A DNA stretch of 64,000 nucleotides from positions 90,557 to 154,556 of the forward strand of contig NZ_AVSV01000027.1 of the NCBI RefSeq assembly GCF_000498355.1. Reading direction: 5' to 3'. Position numbers and translations under genes: made by a program. Under the pieces are notes generated by a model that searched no databases, was not told where the DNA came from, and was given only the letters and a program-made list of their open reading frames with translations. Below, piece after piece: positions 56,771 through 64,000 of the stretch (the stretch's first letter is position 1; every line of letters starts with the position of its first letter). This DNA comes from Clostridium sp. Ade.TY (GTDB taxonomy: Bacteria; Bacillota; Clostridia; Clostridiales; Clostridiaceae).

Positions 56771-56818
56771 GTTGCCATTTTGTGCCGAAAAGTTAAAAAA
56801 AGTTACCCGTTTGTGCCG
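56771..56818 (+). repeat. iteron-like direct repeats, candidate replication origin
   Basis: GTTGCCATTTTGTGCCG (56771-56787) and GTTACCCGTTTGTGCCG (56802-56818): 17 bp, 14 matches, start-to-start distance 31 bp (about three helical turns). Each is preceded by an A-run. TTTGTGCCG is unusually GC-rich for this DNA. Placement directly after a Rep-like gene supports Rep binding sites or an origin. Confidence 0.6.
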
Positions 56819-57232
56819 TATTTTTTAGTGATTAAAGTTCCGTAAAGTATTGATATTACTAATGTCTGATGGTTTTTTATAGTTTTTATTACATATATAC
56901 TATGATAATAAAGTAAATAGAGATAGTATAAATAAAAATAATAATATATATTTAAAAGAATTTAAATATATAACTAATAGTTGAAAACAACTATTAGTTA
57001 TTAAAAAGCAAGGTAAATGTTATGTAAAAGGGTATTAATGATATAATTACCATTAATTGAATTAATTAAAGTATTAGAGTAAAATTGAAATGATTAAATA
57101 GTCTTAAATATAAGGTATTAGTAATAAAAAATGCTTAGATAATAATATAAATATTATGAAACTATTCATAATTTTATAGGAATAAAGTTAGTTAGATATT
57201 TAAATTATTGATTTAAGGGGATGGAGCAAAGG
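56819..57232. other. intergenic region between the origin-like repeats and the cargo pair
   Basis: About 410 bp, AT-rich, no gene. It includes a perfect 13-bp hairpin (56971-56983 with 56988-57000, loop AAAA). The promoter of the two cargo genes should be in the last 100 bp. Confidence 0.5.
56971..57000. repeat. perfect hairpin TAACTAATAGTTG-aaaa-CAACTATTAGTTA
   Basis: 13-bp stem with tetraloop and no T-run after it, so it is not an obvious terminator. It may be an origin stem, an RNA element or a protein site. Confidence 0.55.
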
Positions 57233-57808
57233 ATGTACAGTACTTATATAGCAGAAGTATTTAAAGAACTTAATAATGAGATAGAAGTTATAAAAAAAGA
57301 AATTGAAGTATATTTTAATATGAATTATGGAGAAGAAGTAAAATTAGATTATAATATAATTGAAGACCGTAATCATGAAGGTTTTGCATATGTTGATAAA
57401 GATAATACAGTCGTATTTAACTTTGGGTTTATAAATGATGGATATAGAAATTTATTTAATAGAGTACTTGATATTAATCCGAATGATGATAAGGTTTTAA
57501 AAAATGTTATCAGAATACTTTTAAATTGTATTTTAGTACATGAAAGTCATCATTTTTATTATAAAAAATATAGACATGAAGAGTATATTAGAATGAAAGA
57601 GAAAGATAATAAGCAAACTTTGATAAAGTATAAGGATTTGGAAGTGTTAGCAGATAATTTTATGGTGAATTTTATGGGAGAAAAAGGTGATTTGCATTTT
57701 ATGATTGCAGGATTATCAGAGAAATTCAATCAGGGTAAGAAAGATCGTTATACAAAAGATGAGAGGATAAATGATATAGTTGAAGAGGTTAAAAAATATA
57801 TAAACTAA
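57233..57808 (+). CDS. HExxH metallopeptidase-like protein, unknown family
   Basis: A 191-aa protein. VHESHHFYYKK at about 102-112 contains HExxH (His103, Glu104, His107). About 30 residues later comes DLEVLADNFMVNFM, with Glu137 placed like the third ligand in the EExAxxFA helix of ImmA/IrrE-type peptidases. The N-terminal half is helix then beta and not recognised. Start: ATG at 57233, with AAGGGG 12 nt upstream; ATG at 57221 is adjacent to that site and less likely. It is followed after 63 bp by a gene of unknown function; together they occupy the attR-proximal cargo position. Activity is inferred from the motif alone. Confidence 0.72.
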   Translation: MYSTYIAEVFKELNNEIEVIKKEIEVYFNMNYGEEVKLDYNIIEDRNHEGFAYVDKDNTVVFNFGFINDGYRNLFNRVLDINPNDDKVLKNVIRILLNCILVHESHHFYYKKYRHEEYIRMKEKDNKQTLIKYKDLEVLADNFMVNFMGEKGDLHFMIAGLSEKFNQGKKDRYTKDERINDIVEEVKKYIN

Positions 57809-57871
57809 ATTGAAATTAAAAGGATAATTATTAAAATATAGAGTAAAAAAATAAGTTAGGGAGGGAGTTAT

Positions 57872-58507
57872 ATGTATCCAGTTGGTACTTATGATAGATT
57901 TATTCAAAAGATAAAAGGGCGTGAAGGGAAAAGTAAACCAAGATATTTGGGAGTTTTATTTTGTGATATTGAACAACAAGGTGCAAAAGAATATATTATA
58001 AATTATATGGAAGTATTTAATAAAAGTTCGGGTGAATATTTTGATTTCTATATTCCTGGATATTTAAATAGTACAAAAAAAGGTGGAAATAATATCTTTC
58101 AATTTGGAAATAAAGAATATGAATTTAATAGAAAAGTATATAATGAATTTTGTGAAAAATTTATAGAAGACTTTAAGATAGAATTTCCTTATGTGGCTAC
58201 ATTGGTTTTGCTTGAATATAAAAGTGGAAATTTTAAAAATGCAAAGAGAGTAAAATTTAATTTAGAGAATATAAAAGGTGGTGTAAAAAATTCTGGCTTT
58301 TTCTTTGATTTGATATTTAAATTATCAAAGGATAATGAAGAATTACAATGCATATTAGATAATCTTTTTGAACAGTTTGAAGAGAAAACACAAATAGGAT
58401 TTGCTTTTATAAATCAAATAACGTCTTTTTTCAGTATTGATTTAAAAGATTTAAAAGAAGCTTTTACAACAAAAAGGGATAAGAAAAAACAATATACATT
58501 AAAATAA
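57872..58507 (+). CDS. protein of unknown function next to the metallopeptidase-like gene
   Basis: A 211-aa soluble protein I do not recognise. Visible features: beta strand RYLGVLFCDI near the start, SSGEYFDFYIPGYLN at about 52-66 (a likely conserved loop), FNRKVYNEFCEKFIEDFKIEFPYVATLVLLEYKSG in the middle (helix then strand; short pieces only are informative), and a helical charged C-terminus. No membrane segment or signal. GGGAGGGAG precedes ATG at 57872. As the last gene before attR, paired with a putative peptidase, it may be a sensor or effector in an accessory (for example anti-phage) module; that is speculation from position. Confidence 0.65.
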   Translation: MYPVGTYDRFIQKIKGREGKSKPRYLGVLFCDIEQQGAKEYIINYMEVFNKSSGEYFDFYIPGYLNSTKKGGNNIFQFGNKEYEFNRKVYNEFCEKFIEDFKIEFPYVATLVLLEYKSGNFKNAKRVKFNLENIKGGVKNSGFFFDLIFKLSKDNEELQCILDNLFEQFEEKTQIGFAFINQITSFFSIDLKDLKEAFTTKRDKKKQYTLK

Positions 58508-58721
58508 TGAAAAGTAATAGAGAGAAATATTATAGTTAAAATATATTGAAATTTTCTTGATAATTATATTTGTTATGTTAAAATATAATCGTAATATGTA
58601 AAACTATATGCGACAAATATTATATAAGTTAAACCAACTGATAAGAGATGATTTAATAGTATATTTTGTTGTATGTTTTTATTAAAATTAAATTTTAAAA
58701 TGATATTAAAATCGCTTGGTT

Positions 58722-58854
58722 GTCAAATAGATGCTATAAATAAACTGTTTGGATATACAATTCATAATGATAAGGGTAAACCAACAAATAGTGAATTTAT
58801 TGCGATTATTGCTGACAAGCTTCGTCTTAAAAATAAAGTGTCATAAATGGCGTG
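58722..58854 (+). repeat. attR: right 133-bp direct repeat with stranded spo0A 3' end
   Basis: Identical to 49108-49240. It encodes the last 41 codons and stop (58844-58846) of Spo0A but is preceded by unrelated AT-rich DNA, so it is a non-functional gene end. This copy is the original chromosomal 3' end if the integrase-proximal copy came with the element. Confidence 0.95.
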
Positions 58855-59276
58855 GGTAAGCCAAAGTTTAAAAAGCTATAGCAATAAATATTACAAAAAT
58901 AAGCATTAAATGTAGTTGCTTATAGCAATAAAGTGAATATTAGAAAATTTCAAAATACCTTTTATTTATTGGGTTACAAAACTTGATAGATAGGAGGTAT
59001 TTTTTATGCTTAGAGTTAAAAGAAAAAAAGATTATATGATATATATATACAATACTTTATAGATAGTTGTACTTTAAATGGTTAACTTTGAATACTAAAA
59101 TAAAATCATTGTAAATAAGTAATATAAATAAAGATGATATATCGTATATAATATACTCGTAAATGATTATTAAATAGATAATAAAAAATTAATATTAAAA
59201 TAATATTTTATTAAGAATAAAAATTTATAATAATAAAGTAAAATAACTTAAAACAAATAAAGGAGAATAAATAGAA
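58855..59276. other. region downstream of attR, remnant of an older element
   Basis: 420 bp containing an integrase-leader-like hairpin and an 18-codon stub (described separately), then AT-rich DNA leading to the promoter and ribosome site of the DUF1002 gene. No other gene seen. Confidence 0.5.
58953..59062 (+). pseudogene. relic of a second integrase leader and 5' end
   Basis: Arms 58953-58970 and 58985-59002 form an 18-bp hairpin (some G-U pairs) ending in T, with AGGAGG in the 3' arm and ATG at 59006, the same design as the live integrase leader at 49347-49390. Distance from the 133-bp repeat to the start codon is 151 bp here and 148 bp there. The stub reads MLRVKRKKDYMIYIYNTL then stop; DYMIYIYN resembles DFMIYCTN near the start of the live integrase. 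Confidence 0.6.
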
Positions 59277-60353
59277 ATGAAAAAAAATTTTATAATTAAA
59301 ATTCTCATAATAGCATCGATTTTTACTGGAGTAATCGGAAATACAGTTTTTGCAGATCAATTTAATGTAATAACATTAGGTGCTAACTTAACAACAGCTC
59401 AAAAGGATGACATGCTAAAATATTTTAATGCAAAAGAAGGTTCTTATCAATTATTAACTATAAATAATAAAGAAGAAAGAGAAGCTTTAAAGGGAATAGC
59501 TACAGAGGCTGAGATAGGAAATAAAACTATATCTTGCTCATATGTACAACCAACAGAAAAAGGTAGCGGAATAAATGTTAAGACTGTAAATTTAACTTGG
59601 GTTACAGCAGCTATGATTACCAATACATTGGTTACGGCTGGAGTTAATGATGCTAATGTAATTGCAGCAGCACCATTTCAAGTTTCAGGTACAGGAGCCT
59701 TAACTGGAATATTAAAAGGTTTTGAAGATTCAACAGGAGAAAAACTTAATAATAAGAAAAAAGAATTAGCTAATAAAGAATTAATAGTAACAGGAAATTT
59801 AGCAGATAATTCAAATGTAGGCAAAGAAAAAGCAGCAGCTGTTGTAAATGATGTAAAAACAGAAGTAATTAAAGAGAAAGCAAAAGATCAACAAGCGGTT
59901 AATAATATAATAAATAATGTAACAAATAATTATAATGTAAATCTTACTCCTGAAAATAAGAAGGAATTACAAGATTTAATGGTTAACATAGGAAAGCAAG
60001 ATTATAATTATGATGAATTAAAAAATACTTTAAATAAAATTGGAAATAACATAAATGAAATTTTAAAAGAATCAGGAGAAGCTATCAAAAATTCAGGTTT
60101 TTTTGATAAAATATGGACTAGTATAAAGGATTTCTTTAGTGGCTCTAATAAAGAAGCTAATCAAAATTCAGGTATATTAAATGAAACTAATGATTCAGCT
60201 TTATCAGGAAATACTGTTGTAACAAATAATACTGAAGGAAGTCAAACTTCAAATAATGAAGCTAATCAAAATAACAAAGCATCAAACTCAAATGATCAAA
60301 ATATTTTTGAAAGTTTTATATCATGGATAAAAGGAATATTTAATATAAATTAA
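59277..60353 (+). CDS. DUF1002 family secreted protein
   Basis: A 358-aa protein with a signal peptide (IIKILIIASIFTGVIGNTVFA) and a DUF1002 domain over about 25-250: VITLGANLTTAQKDDMLKYF, NKTISCSYVQPTEKGSGINVKTVNLTWVT, ITNTLVTAGVNDANVIAAAPFQVSGTGALTG. The C-terminal 100 residues are Asn/Ser-rich and end in a short amphipathic FESFISWIKGIF. The family is common in Firmicutes; its function is unknown. AAGGAG precedes ATG at 59277. It is the first intact chromosomal gene past attR. Confidence 0.88.
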   Translation: MKKNFIIKILIIASIFTGVIGNTVFADQFNVITLGANLTTAQKDDMLKYFNAKEGSYQLLTINNKEEREALKGIATEAEIGNKTISCSYVQPTEKGSGINVKTVNLTWVTAAMITNTLVTAGVNDANVIAAAPFQVSGTGALTGILKGFEDSTGEKLNNKKKELANKELIVTGNLADNSNVGKEKAAAVVNDVKTEVIKEKAKDQQAVNNIINNVTNNYNVNLTPENKKELQDLMVNIGKQDYNYDELKNTLNKIGNNINEILKESGEAIKNSGFFDKIWTSIKDFFSGSNKEANQNSGILNETNDSALSGNTVVTNNTEGSQTSNNEANQNNKASNSNDQNIFESFISWIKGIFNIN

Positions 60354-60420
60354 AATTTGTAAAATTACTCTAATAAATATATACTAAAAATATAAGTAAT
60401 ATTATAAAAGGAGAGATTGT

Positions 60421-60939
60421 ATGAATTTAAATGAAGAAATATTAAATGAAGAATTGAAATATGAAGGAAATTTTTTGAAATTTGTAAATATAAACGTTAA
60501 ATTACCAGATGGAAATGAAGGAAGTAGAGATGTAATAAGACATCCAGGGGCAGCTGCTGTAGTGGCTTTTTTAGATGATGAAACAATATTATTAGTTAGA
60601 CAATTTAGAGCTGCTTTAAATGATATATTACTTGAAATACCAGCTGGCAAATTAGAAACTGGTGAAGATCCAAAGGTATGTGCTACAAGAGAACTTGAAG
60701 AAGAGACTGGGTATAAATCAGAAAATATAGAATATTTAGGAACAATAGCTACTGGTGCTGGATTTACTGATGAAAGAATTCATATTTATAAAGCTACTAA
60801 TCTTTATAAAGGAACAAAAGGCGGAGACGAAGATGAATTTATTGAGATAGAGTCTTTTAAGTTAAGTGAAATAAAAGAGATGATAAAATCAGGCAAAATA
60901 ATAGATACAAAAACAATTTCGGCATTTATGTATTTATAA
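60421..60939 (+). CDS. nudF: NUDIX hydrolase, ADP-ribose pyrophosphatase type
   Basis: A 172-aa NUDIX protein. The NUDIX box lies at about 79-101 (GKLETGED, then RELEEETGY: G-x5-E-x7-RE-x2-EE-x-G). The N-terminal HPGAAAVVAFLD and VRQFRAALNDILLEIPAG blocks fit ADP-ribose pyrophosphatases (NudF). It cleaves ADP-ribose to AMP and ribose-5-phosphate. In Bacillus too nudF lies near spoIIM and xerD. Confidence 0.92.
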   Translation: MNLNEEILNEELKYEGNFLKFVNINVKLPDGNEGSRDVIRHPGAAAVVAFLDDETILLVRQFRAALNDILLEIPAGKLETGEDPKVCATRELEEETGYKSENIEYLGTIATGAGFTDERIHIYKATNLYKGTKGGDEDEFIEIESFKLSEIKEMIKSGKIIDTKTISAFMYL

Positions 60940-60984
60940 AATAAAAAGAAGTAATGCAAAAAGCATTACTTCTTTTTATTTTAC
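60939..60984 (+). terminator. rho-independent terminator after nudF
   Basis: Stem of about 18 bp (60939-60956 with 60962-60980), 5-nt loop AAAAA, T-rich 3' arm. Confidence 0.9.
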
Positions 60985-61061
60985 ATATTTTTATCTCCTA
61001 TAAGAATAAAAAATAATTTGTAATCATAATATTAGTTATAATACTTTAGGAGGATAGAGAG

Positions 61062-61697
61062 ATGAAAATTTCAGTAAATAAATTAAGTAAAACCTTTGAA
61101 GAACAAAAAATATATTATTTATTAGTAATATTATTTTTTTGTGTTGGTATTGTATTAGGAGCATATGCTATAAAAAGTATGAATTATATAGATAGGCAGG
61201 ATTTAGCAAATTATTATACAAGTTTTGTAAATAGTATAGAAAAAAAGACAATAGATTATGGAATTTTGTTATTAGAAGTAATAAAGAAGAATATATTTTT
61301 AATAGCACCAATAATTTTATTAAGTTTTACCTTTTTTGGAGCACCACTAATACTTGCTCTTAATCTAGTTAAAGGATTTACATTAGGTTATACATTTACT
61401 TTTTTACTTACTACTTTTGATGGTAAAGGACTTGGAATAGCATTAGCATCTATAATACCACAAAATATAATATATATTCCTTGTATAATAGCAATAAGTA
61501 TATTGGGACTAAACTTATCAACTATGAAATTTAAAGAAAAGTTTATAAAAAGAACACCAATAAAAAATTTAATATTAAATAAAGGTGGAATAAATGTTGT
61601 AATAGCATTATTATGTGTTTTAGTTGTTGGAATAGTAGTAGAAACATATGTATGTCCTAATATAATTAAAGTAATACTAAAAAATATATATTTATAA
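61062..61697 (+). CDS. spoIIM: stage II sporulation protein M
   Basis: A 211-aa polytopic membrane protein with five to six hydrophobic segments and the SpoIIM/DUF95 pattern FFGAPLILALNLVKGFTLGYTFTFLL. With SpoIID and SpoIIP it remodels septal peptidoglycan at the start of engulfment. AGGAGG precedes ATG at 61062. In Bacillus it is transcribed by sigma-E; no promoter is claimed here. Confidence 0.93.
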   Translation: MKISVNKLSKTFEEQKIYYLLVILFFCVGIVLGAYAIKSMNYIDRQDLANYYTSFVNSIEKKTIDYGILLLEVIKKNIFLIAPIILLSFTFFGAPLILALNLVKGFTLGYTFTFLLTTFDGKGLGIALASIIPQNIIYIPCIIAISILGLNLSTMKFKEKFIKRTPIKNLILNKGGINVVIALLCVLVVGIVVETYVCPNIIKVILKNIYL

Positions 61698-61772
61698 AGA
61701 TTGATTAGCTAATGATGTATAAAATGAAGTATAAAGTATCGAATATATAAAGCAATGTTTTAGGAGAGAATA

Positions 61773-62651
61773 ATGTTAGAAATTATCGAGAGTTACAAAG
61801 GTTATTTATTAAATAATGAAAAAAGTGAAAATACAGTATATGCATATGTTACAGATGTTAATCTTTTCATCAAGTTTCTTAATTTAAACAAAAAACCATT
61901 ATATACTTCAAGTAACAATTATATTATTGAGTATATAAATAATCTTTTACAAAATGGAAAATCTGAAAGATCAATAAATAGGATAGTTATTAGTCTTAGA
62001 AGTTTTTATGGTTTTCTTAAAAATGAAGGTAAGATAGATGATGTTCCAAAAATATCTTATAAAAGTACAAAGACAAATAAAAAATTACCACAAATTTTAA
62101 CTATAGATGAGGTTGATAAAATCATAAAATCTGTAGAAAAAACTTGTGTAAAAGGAATAAGAGATAATGCCTTATTAGAGCTTATGTATGCTACTGGAAT
62201 GAAAGTATCAGAATTAATATCATTAGATGTAGAAGATATTAATTTAGATTTATCATTTGTAAAATGTACTGATAATAAAAGCTGTGAAAGATTGATACCT
62301 ATAGGAAGAAGTGCAACTAGAGCACTTGAAGAATATTTATTAGTAAGAGATGAAGTTGTTGAAAGTGGAGTTAATAAATTATTTGTAAATCTTAATGGCA
62401 GAGGTTTAACAAGGCAAGGCATATGGAGAATAGTAAAAGAGTATTCTCATAAAGCTGGTATAAAAAAAGATGTAAATCTTAATACATTTAGGCATTCATT
62501 TGCTGTACACATGTTACAAAATGGTGCTAATGTAAGAGCAGTTCAAAAGCTTTTGGGTAATCAAGTATTAACTTATATGGATACTTATTACGAAATAATA
62601 AATAGTGATAAAATAAACTTAGTATATAAAAATTCGCATCCAAGAGCATAA
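61773..62651 (+). CDS. XerD-family tyrosine recombinase with substituted catalytic residues
   Basis: A 292-aa protein with N-terminal SAM-like domain (about 1-88) and C-terminal recombinase fold, at the usual xerD place after spoIIM. Arg I is Lys144 (TGMKVSEL where XerD has GMRVSEL), the HxxR His is Asn237 (NTFRHSFA), the third His is Asn263 (LGNQ in place of LGH). Arg240 and the nucleophile-position Tyr272 remain, at the right spacing. Such changes should remove or cripple normal recombination, so it may be a regulator-like or partner protein, or a variant with different chemistry. AGGAGAG precedes ATG at 61773. The reading frame is open and uninterrupted. Confidence 0.85.
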   Translation: MLEIIESYKGYLLNNEKSENTVYAYVTDVNLFIKFLNLNKKPLYTSSNNYIIEYINNLLQNGKSERSINRIVISLRSFYGFLKNEGKIDDVPKISYKSTKTNKKLPQILTIDEVDKIIKSVEKTCVKGIRDNALLELMYATGMKVSELISLDVEDINLDLSFVKCTDNKSCERLIPIGRSATRALEEYLLVRDEVVESGVNKLFVNLNGRGLTRQGIWRIVKEYSHKAGIKKDVNLNTFRHSFAVHMLQNGANVRAVQKLLGNQVLTYMDTYYEIINSDKINLVYKNSHPRA

Positions 62652-62688
62652 TTTTAATAATAGTATTAGTGGTAAAATAATTTGAATG

Positions 62689-62719
62689 AAAAACTAGTCT
62701 TATTGTGACTAGTTTTTTT
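62689..62719 (+). terminator. rho-independent terminator after the XerD-like gene
   Basis: AAAAACTAGTC / GACTAGTTTTT stem, 7-nt loop, T-run. Confidence 0.88.
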
Positions 62720-62799
62720 ATTTTATACAAAATATGAAATAAATAACAGCTTTAATTATTATTTAGCTGGTAACACTAATGTTGAAGGGAGGATTAAAT

Positions 62800-63984
62800 A
62801 TGAAAAAAATATATAAAATCTTTTTAAAAATACTTTTAATAATAATGGCATTTTTAATGTTACCATTAGCACCTATACATGCAATTGCAGAAGATAAATC
62901 AGATGATAAAATGAAAATAGAGGCTAAATCAGCATTGCTTATGGAGCCTACTACAGGTAAAATTATTTATGAAAAAAATTCAGATGAAAAATTTGCACCT
63001 GCATCAGTTACTAAAATAATGACTATGTTGTTGGCTATTGAAGCTGTAGATACAGGTAAAATTAAACTAGATGATAAAATAACATGTAGTGAAAATGCCA
63101 AAAAAATGGGTGGAAGTACTATGTTATTAGATACTGGTGAAATTAGAACTGTAGAAGAAATATTTAAAGGAATTGCAATAGCTTCAGGTAATGATGCTGC
63201 AGTAGCTATGGCTGAATATTTAGCAGGTTCAGAAGAAAATTTTGTTGATTTAATGAATAAAAGAGTTCAAGAACTTGGAATGAAAAATACAACTTTTAAA
63301 AATTGTACTGGATTACCGGCAGAAGGACATTTATCAACTGCCAAAGATATATCTTTAATGTCTATGGAATTATTAAAACATGATAAGATATTAAAATATA
63401 CAGGAACTTATATGGAGACTATAGCTGAAGGAAGAAAGTCTCCAATTGAATTAGTTAATCATAATAAACTTGTAAGATTCTTTAAAGGTTGTGATGGATT
63501 AAAAACAGGATATACATCAGAAGCTAAGTACTGTATATCTGCAACAGCAACTCGAGATGGTGTAAGAATGTTAAGTGTTATAATGGGTGCTCCTACATTT
63601 AAGGTAAGAAATAGAGATGCTAGTTTATTACTTAATTATGGTTTTTCAAAATTTACTGGAAAGAAAGTTTTAGGTAAAGATGAAGAAATAGGTAAAGTAT
63701 TTATGGGAAATGATACAGATAAATATTTTATTGCTAAAGCTAAAACGGATTTAATTGCAGTAATAGAAAAAGGCAGTAAAGGTGACGTTAAAAATGAAAT
63801 TAAATTTAATAATACTAAAAAGAAATATGATATAGGAGAAACTGTTGGAAAATGTGAAGTTTATATTGGAGATGAAAAAATTGGAGAAGTTGAAATATAT
63901 ACAGATAGAGAAATAAGTAATCCTAACATATTTGAAAAAATGAAATTTAAAATTAAAAATTTAATACCAAAGTTTAATGATTAA
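62800..63984 (+). CDS. dacF: D-alanyl-D-alanine carboxypeptidase (DacF/DacB-like, class C PBP)
   Basis: A 394-aa secreted protein: signal peptide (about 1-30), peptidase S11 domain with SxxK motif S69-V-T-K72 in FAPASVTKIM, SxN motif in ASGNDAAVAMAEY, KTG motif GLKTGYTS, and a C-terminal PBP5-C beta domain followed by an amphipathic membrane helix (FEKMKFKIKNLIPK). It removes the terminal D-Ala from stem peptides and tunes crosslinking; in sporulating species such enzymes act on the spore wall (DacF) or vegetative wall (DacA). ATG at 62800 is preferred over 62779 because AAGGGAGG lies between them. Confidence 0.92.
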   Translation: MKKIYKIFLKILLIIMAFLMLPLAPIHAIAEDKSDDKMKIEAKSALLMEPTTGKIIYEKNSDEKFAPASVTKIMTMLLAIEAVDTGKIKLDDKITCSENAKKMGGSTMLLDTGEIRTVEEIFKGIAIASGNDAAVAMAEYLAGSEENFVDLMNKRVQELGMKNTTFKNCTGLPAEGHLSTAKDISLMSMELLKHDKILKYTGTYMETIAEGRKSPIELVNHNKLVRFFKGCDGLKTGYTSEAKYCISATATRDGVRMLSVIMGAPTFKVRNRDASLLLNYGFSKFTGKKVLGKDEEIGKVFMGNDTDKYFIAKAKTDLIAVIEKGSKGDVKNEIKFNNTKKKYDIGETVGKCEVYIGDEKIGEVEIYTDREISNPNIFEKMKFKIKNLIPKFND

Positions 63985-64000
63985 AAAATAAAGAAGCTAT

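Larger units (their letters stand above)
49108..58854. mobile_element. 9.6-kb integrative element in the 3' end of spo0A
   Basis: Bounded by perfect 133-bp repeats; the repeat period is 9,614 bp, the predicted size of the excised circle. A tyrosine integrase lies next to attL. Internal genes are accessory: small proteins, BRO-N fragments, RHH regulator, serine resolvase, GIY-YIG nuclease, plasmid-type Rep with iteron-like repeats, and a two-gene module near attR. There are no capsid, tail, relaxase or type IV secretion genes, so it is neither a complete prophage nor a conjugative element. A satellite-like or integrated-plasmid-like element fits best. Long intergenic stretches and broken genes point to decay. 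Confidence 0.93.

Noticed and set aside
50400..58720. CRISPR array or insertion sequence
   Set aside because: No regularly spaced repeats of 25-37 bp are seen, and no DDE or HUH transposase gene with terminal inverted repeats was found.
49108..58854. Prophage or integrative conjugative element
   Set aside because: No terminase, portal, capsid, tail, lysis, relaxase or type IV secretion genes are present; the length is also too small.
59006..59062. Functional 18-aa peptide gene
   Set aside because: Although it has a good ribosome site, its context (hairpin, T-run, distance from attR and similarity to the integrase N-terminus) is better explained as an integrase relic.

Overview
The window is AT-rich, uses clostridial gene orders and carries spore-specific genes on both sides (spoVD, spoVE, the spoIIIAA-AH operon, spoIVB, spo0A, spoIIM, pdaA). 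It comes from an endospore-forming member of Clostridium sensu stricto. A selenocysteine tRNA shows that the host decodes UGA as Sec. I cannot name the species from the sequence alone.

Layout. 1-3.6 kb: housekeeping genes (nitroreductase, FchA-like cyclodeaminase, pdaA, ychF) and tRNA-Sec. 3.9-12.8 kb: a division and cell-wall cluster, rsmH-ftsL-spoVD-murE-murF-mraY-spoVE. 12.9-18.4 kb: divIB, two DUF881 genes around a small basic protein gene, then yggS-sepF-yggT-ylmH-divIVA. murD, murG, ftsA, ftsZ, sigE and sigG are not in the cluster. 18.5-24.9 kb: rluD, pyrR, a THUMP RNA methyltransferase, convergent rqcH, dapF and a lipoprotein. 25.0-30.6 kb: a compact type IV pilus or pseudopilus operon (ATPase, platform protein, four pilin-like proteins, three PilM/N/O-like proteins). 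30.7-36.9 kb: efp, a zinc-ribbon protein and the complete spoIIIA operon. 37.0-48.1 kb: asp23-like gene, nusB, folD, xseAB, ispA, dxs, tlyA, nadK, argR, recN and spoIVB, leading to spo0A at 48.4 kb.

The main accessory feature is a 9.6-kb integrative element in the 3' end of spo0A. A perfect 133-bp direct repeat (49108-49240 and 58722-58854) holds the last 41 codons of spo0A, its stop codon and a few bases beyond. The left copy completes an intact spo0A; the right copy is a stranded 3' fragment. In between lie a tyrosine integrase next to the left repeat, two tandem related small genes, BRO-N antirepressor remnants, two related structured-RNA-like segments, a divergent small-gene/ribbon-helix-helix pair with a repeated operator-like motif, a serine resolvase, a GIY-YIG nuclease, a plasmid-type replication initiator with two 17-bp iteron-like repeats, and, next to the right repeat, an unrecognised pair: an HExxH metallopeptidase-like protein and a protein of unknown family. 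The hairpin that precedes the integrase is present again beyond the right repeat, next to an 18-codon integrase-like stub. This suggests that an earlier element of the same family also used this site.

59.3-64.0 kb returns to chromosomal genes: DUF1002 secreted protein, NUDIX hydrolase, spoIIM, a XerD-family protein that lacks three catalytic residues, and a D-Ala-D-Ala carboxypeptidase.
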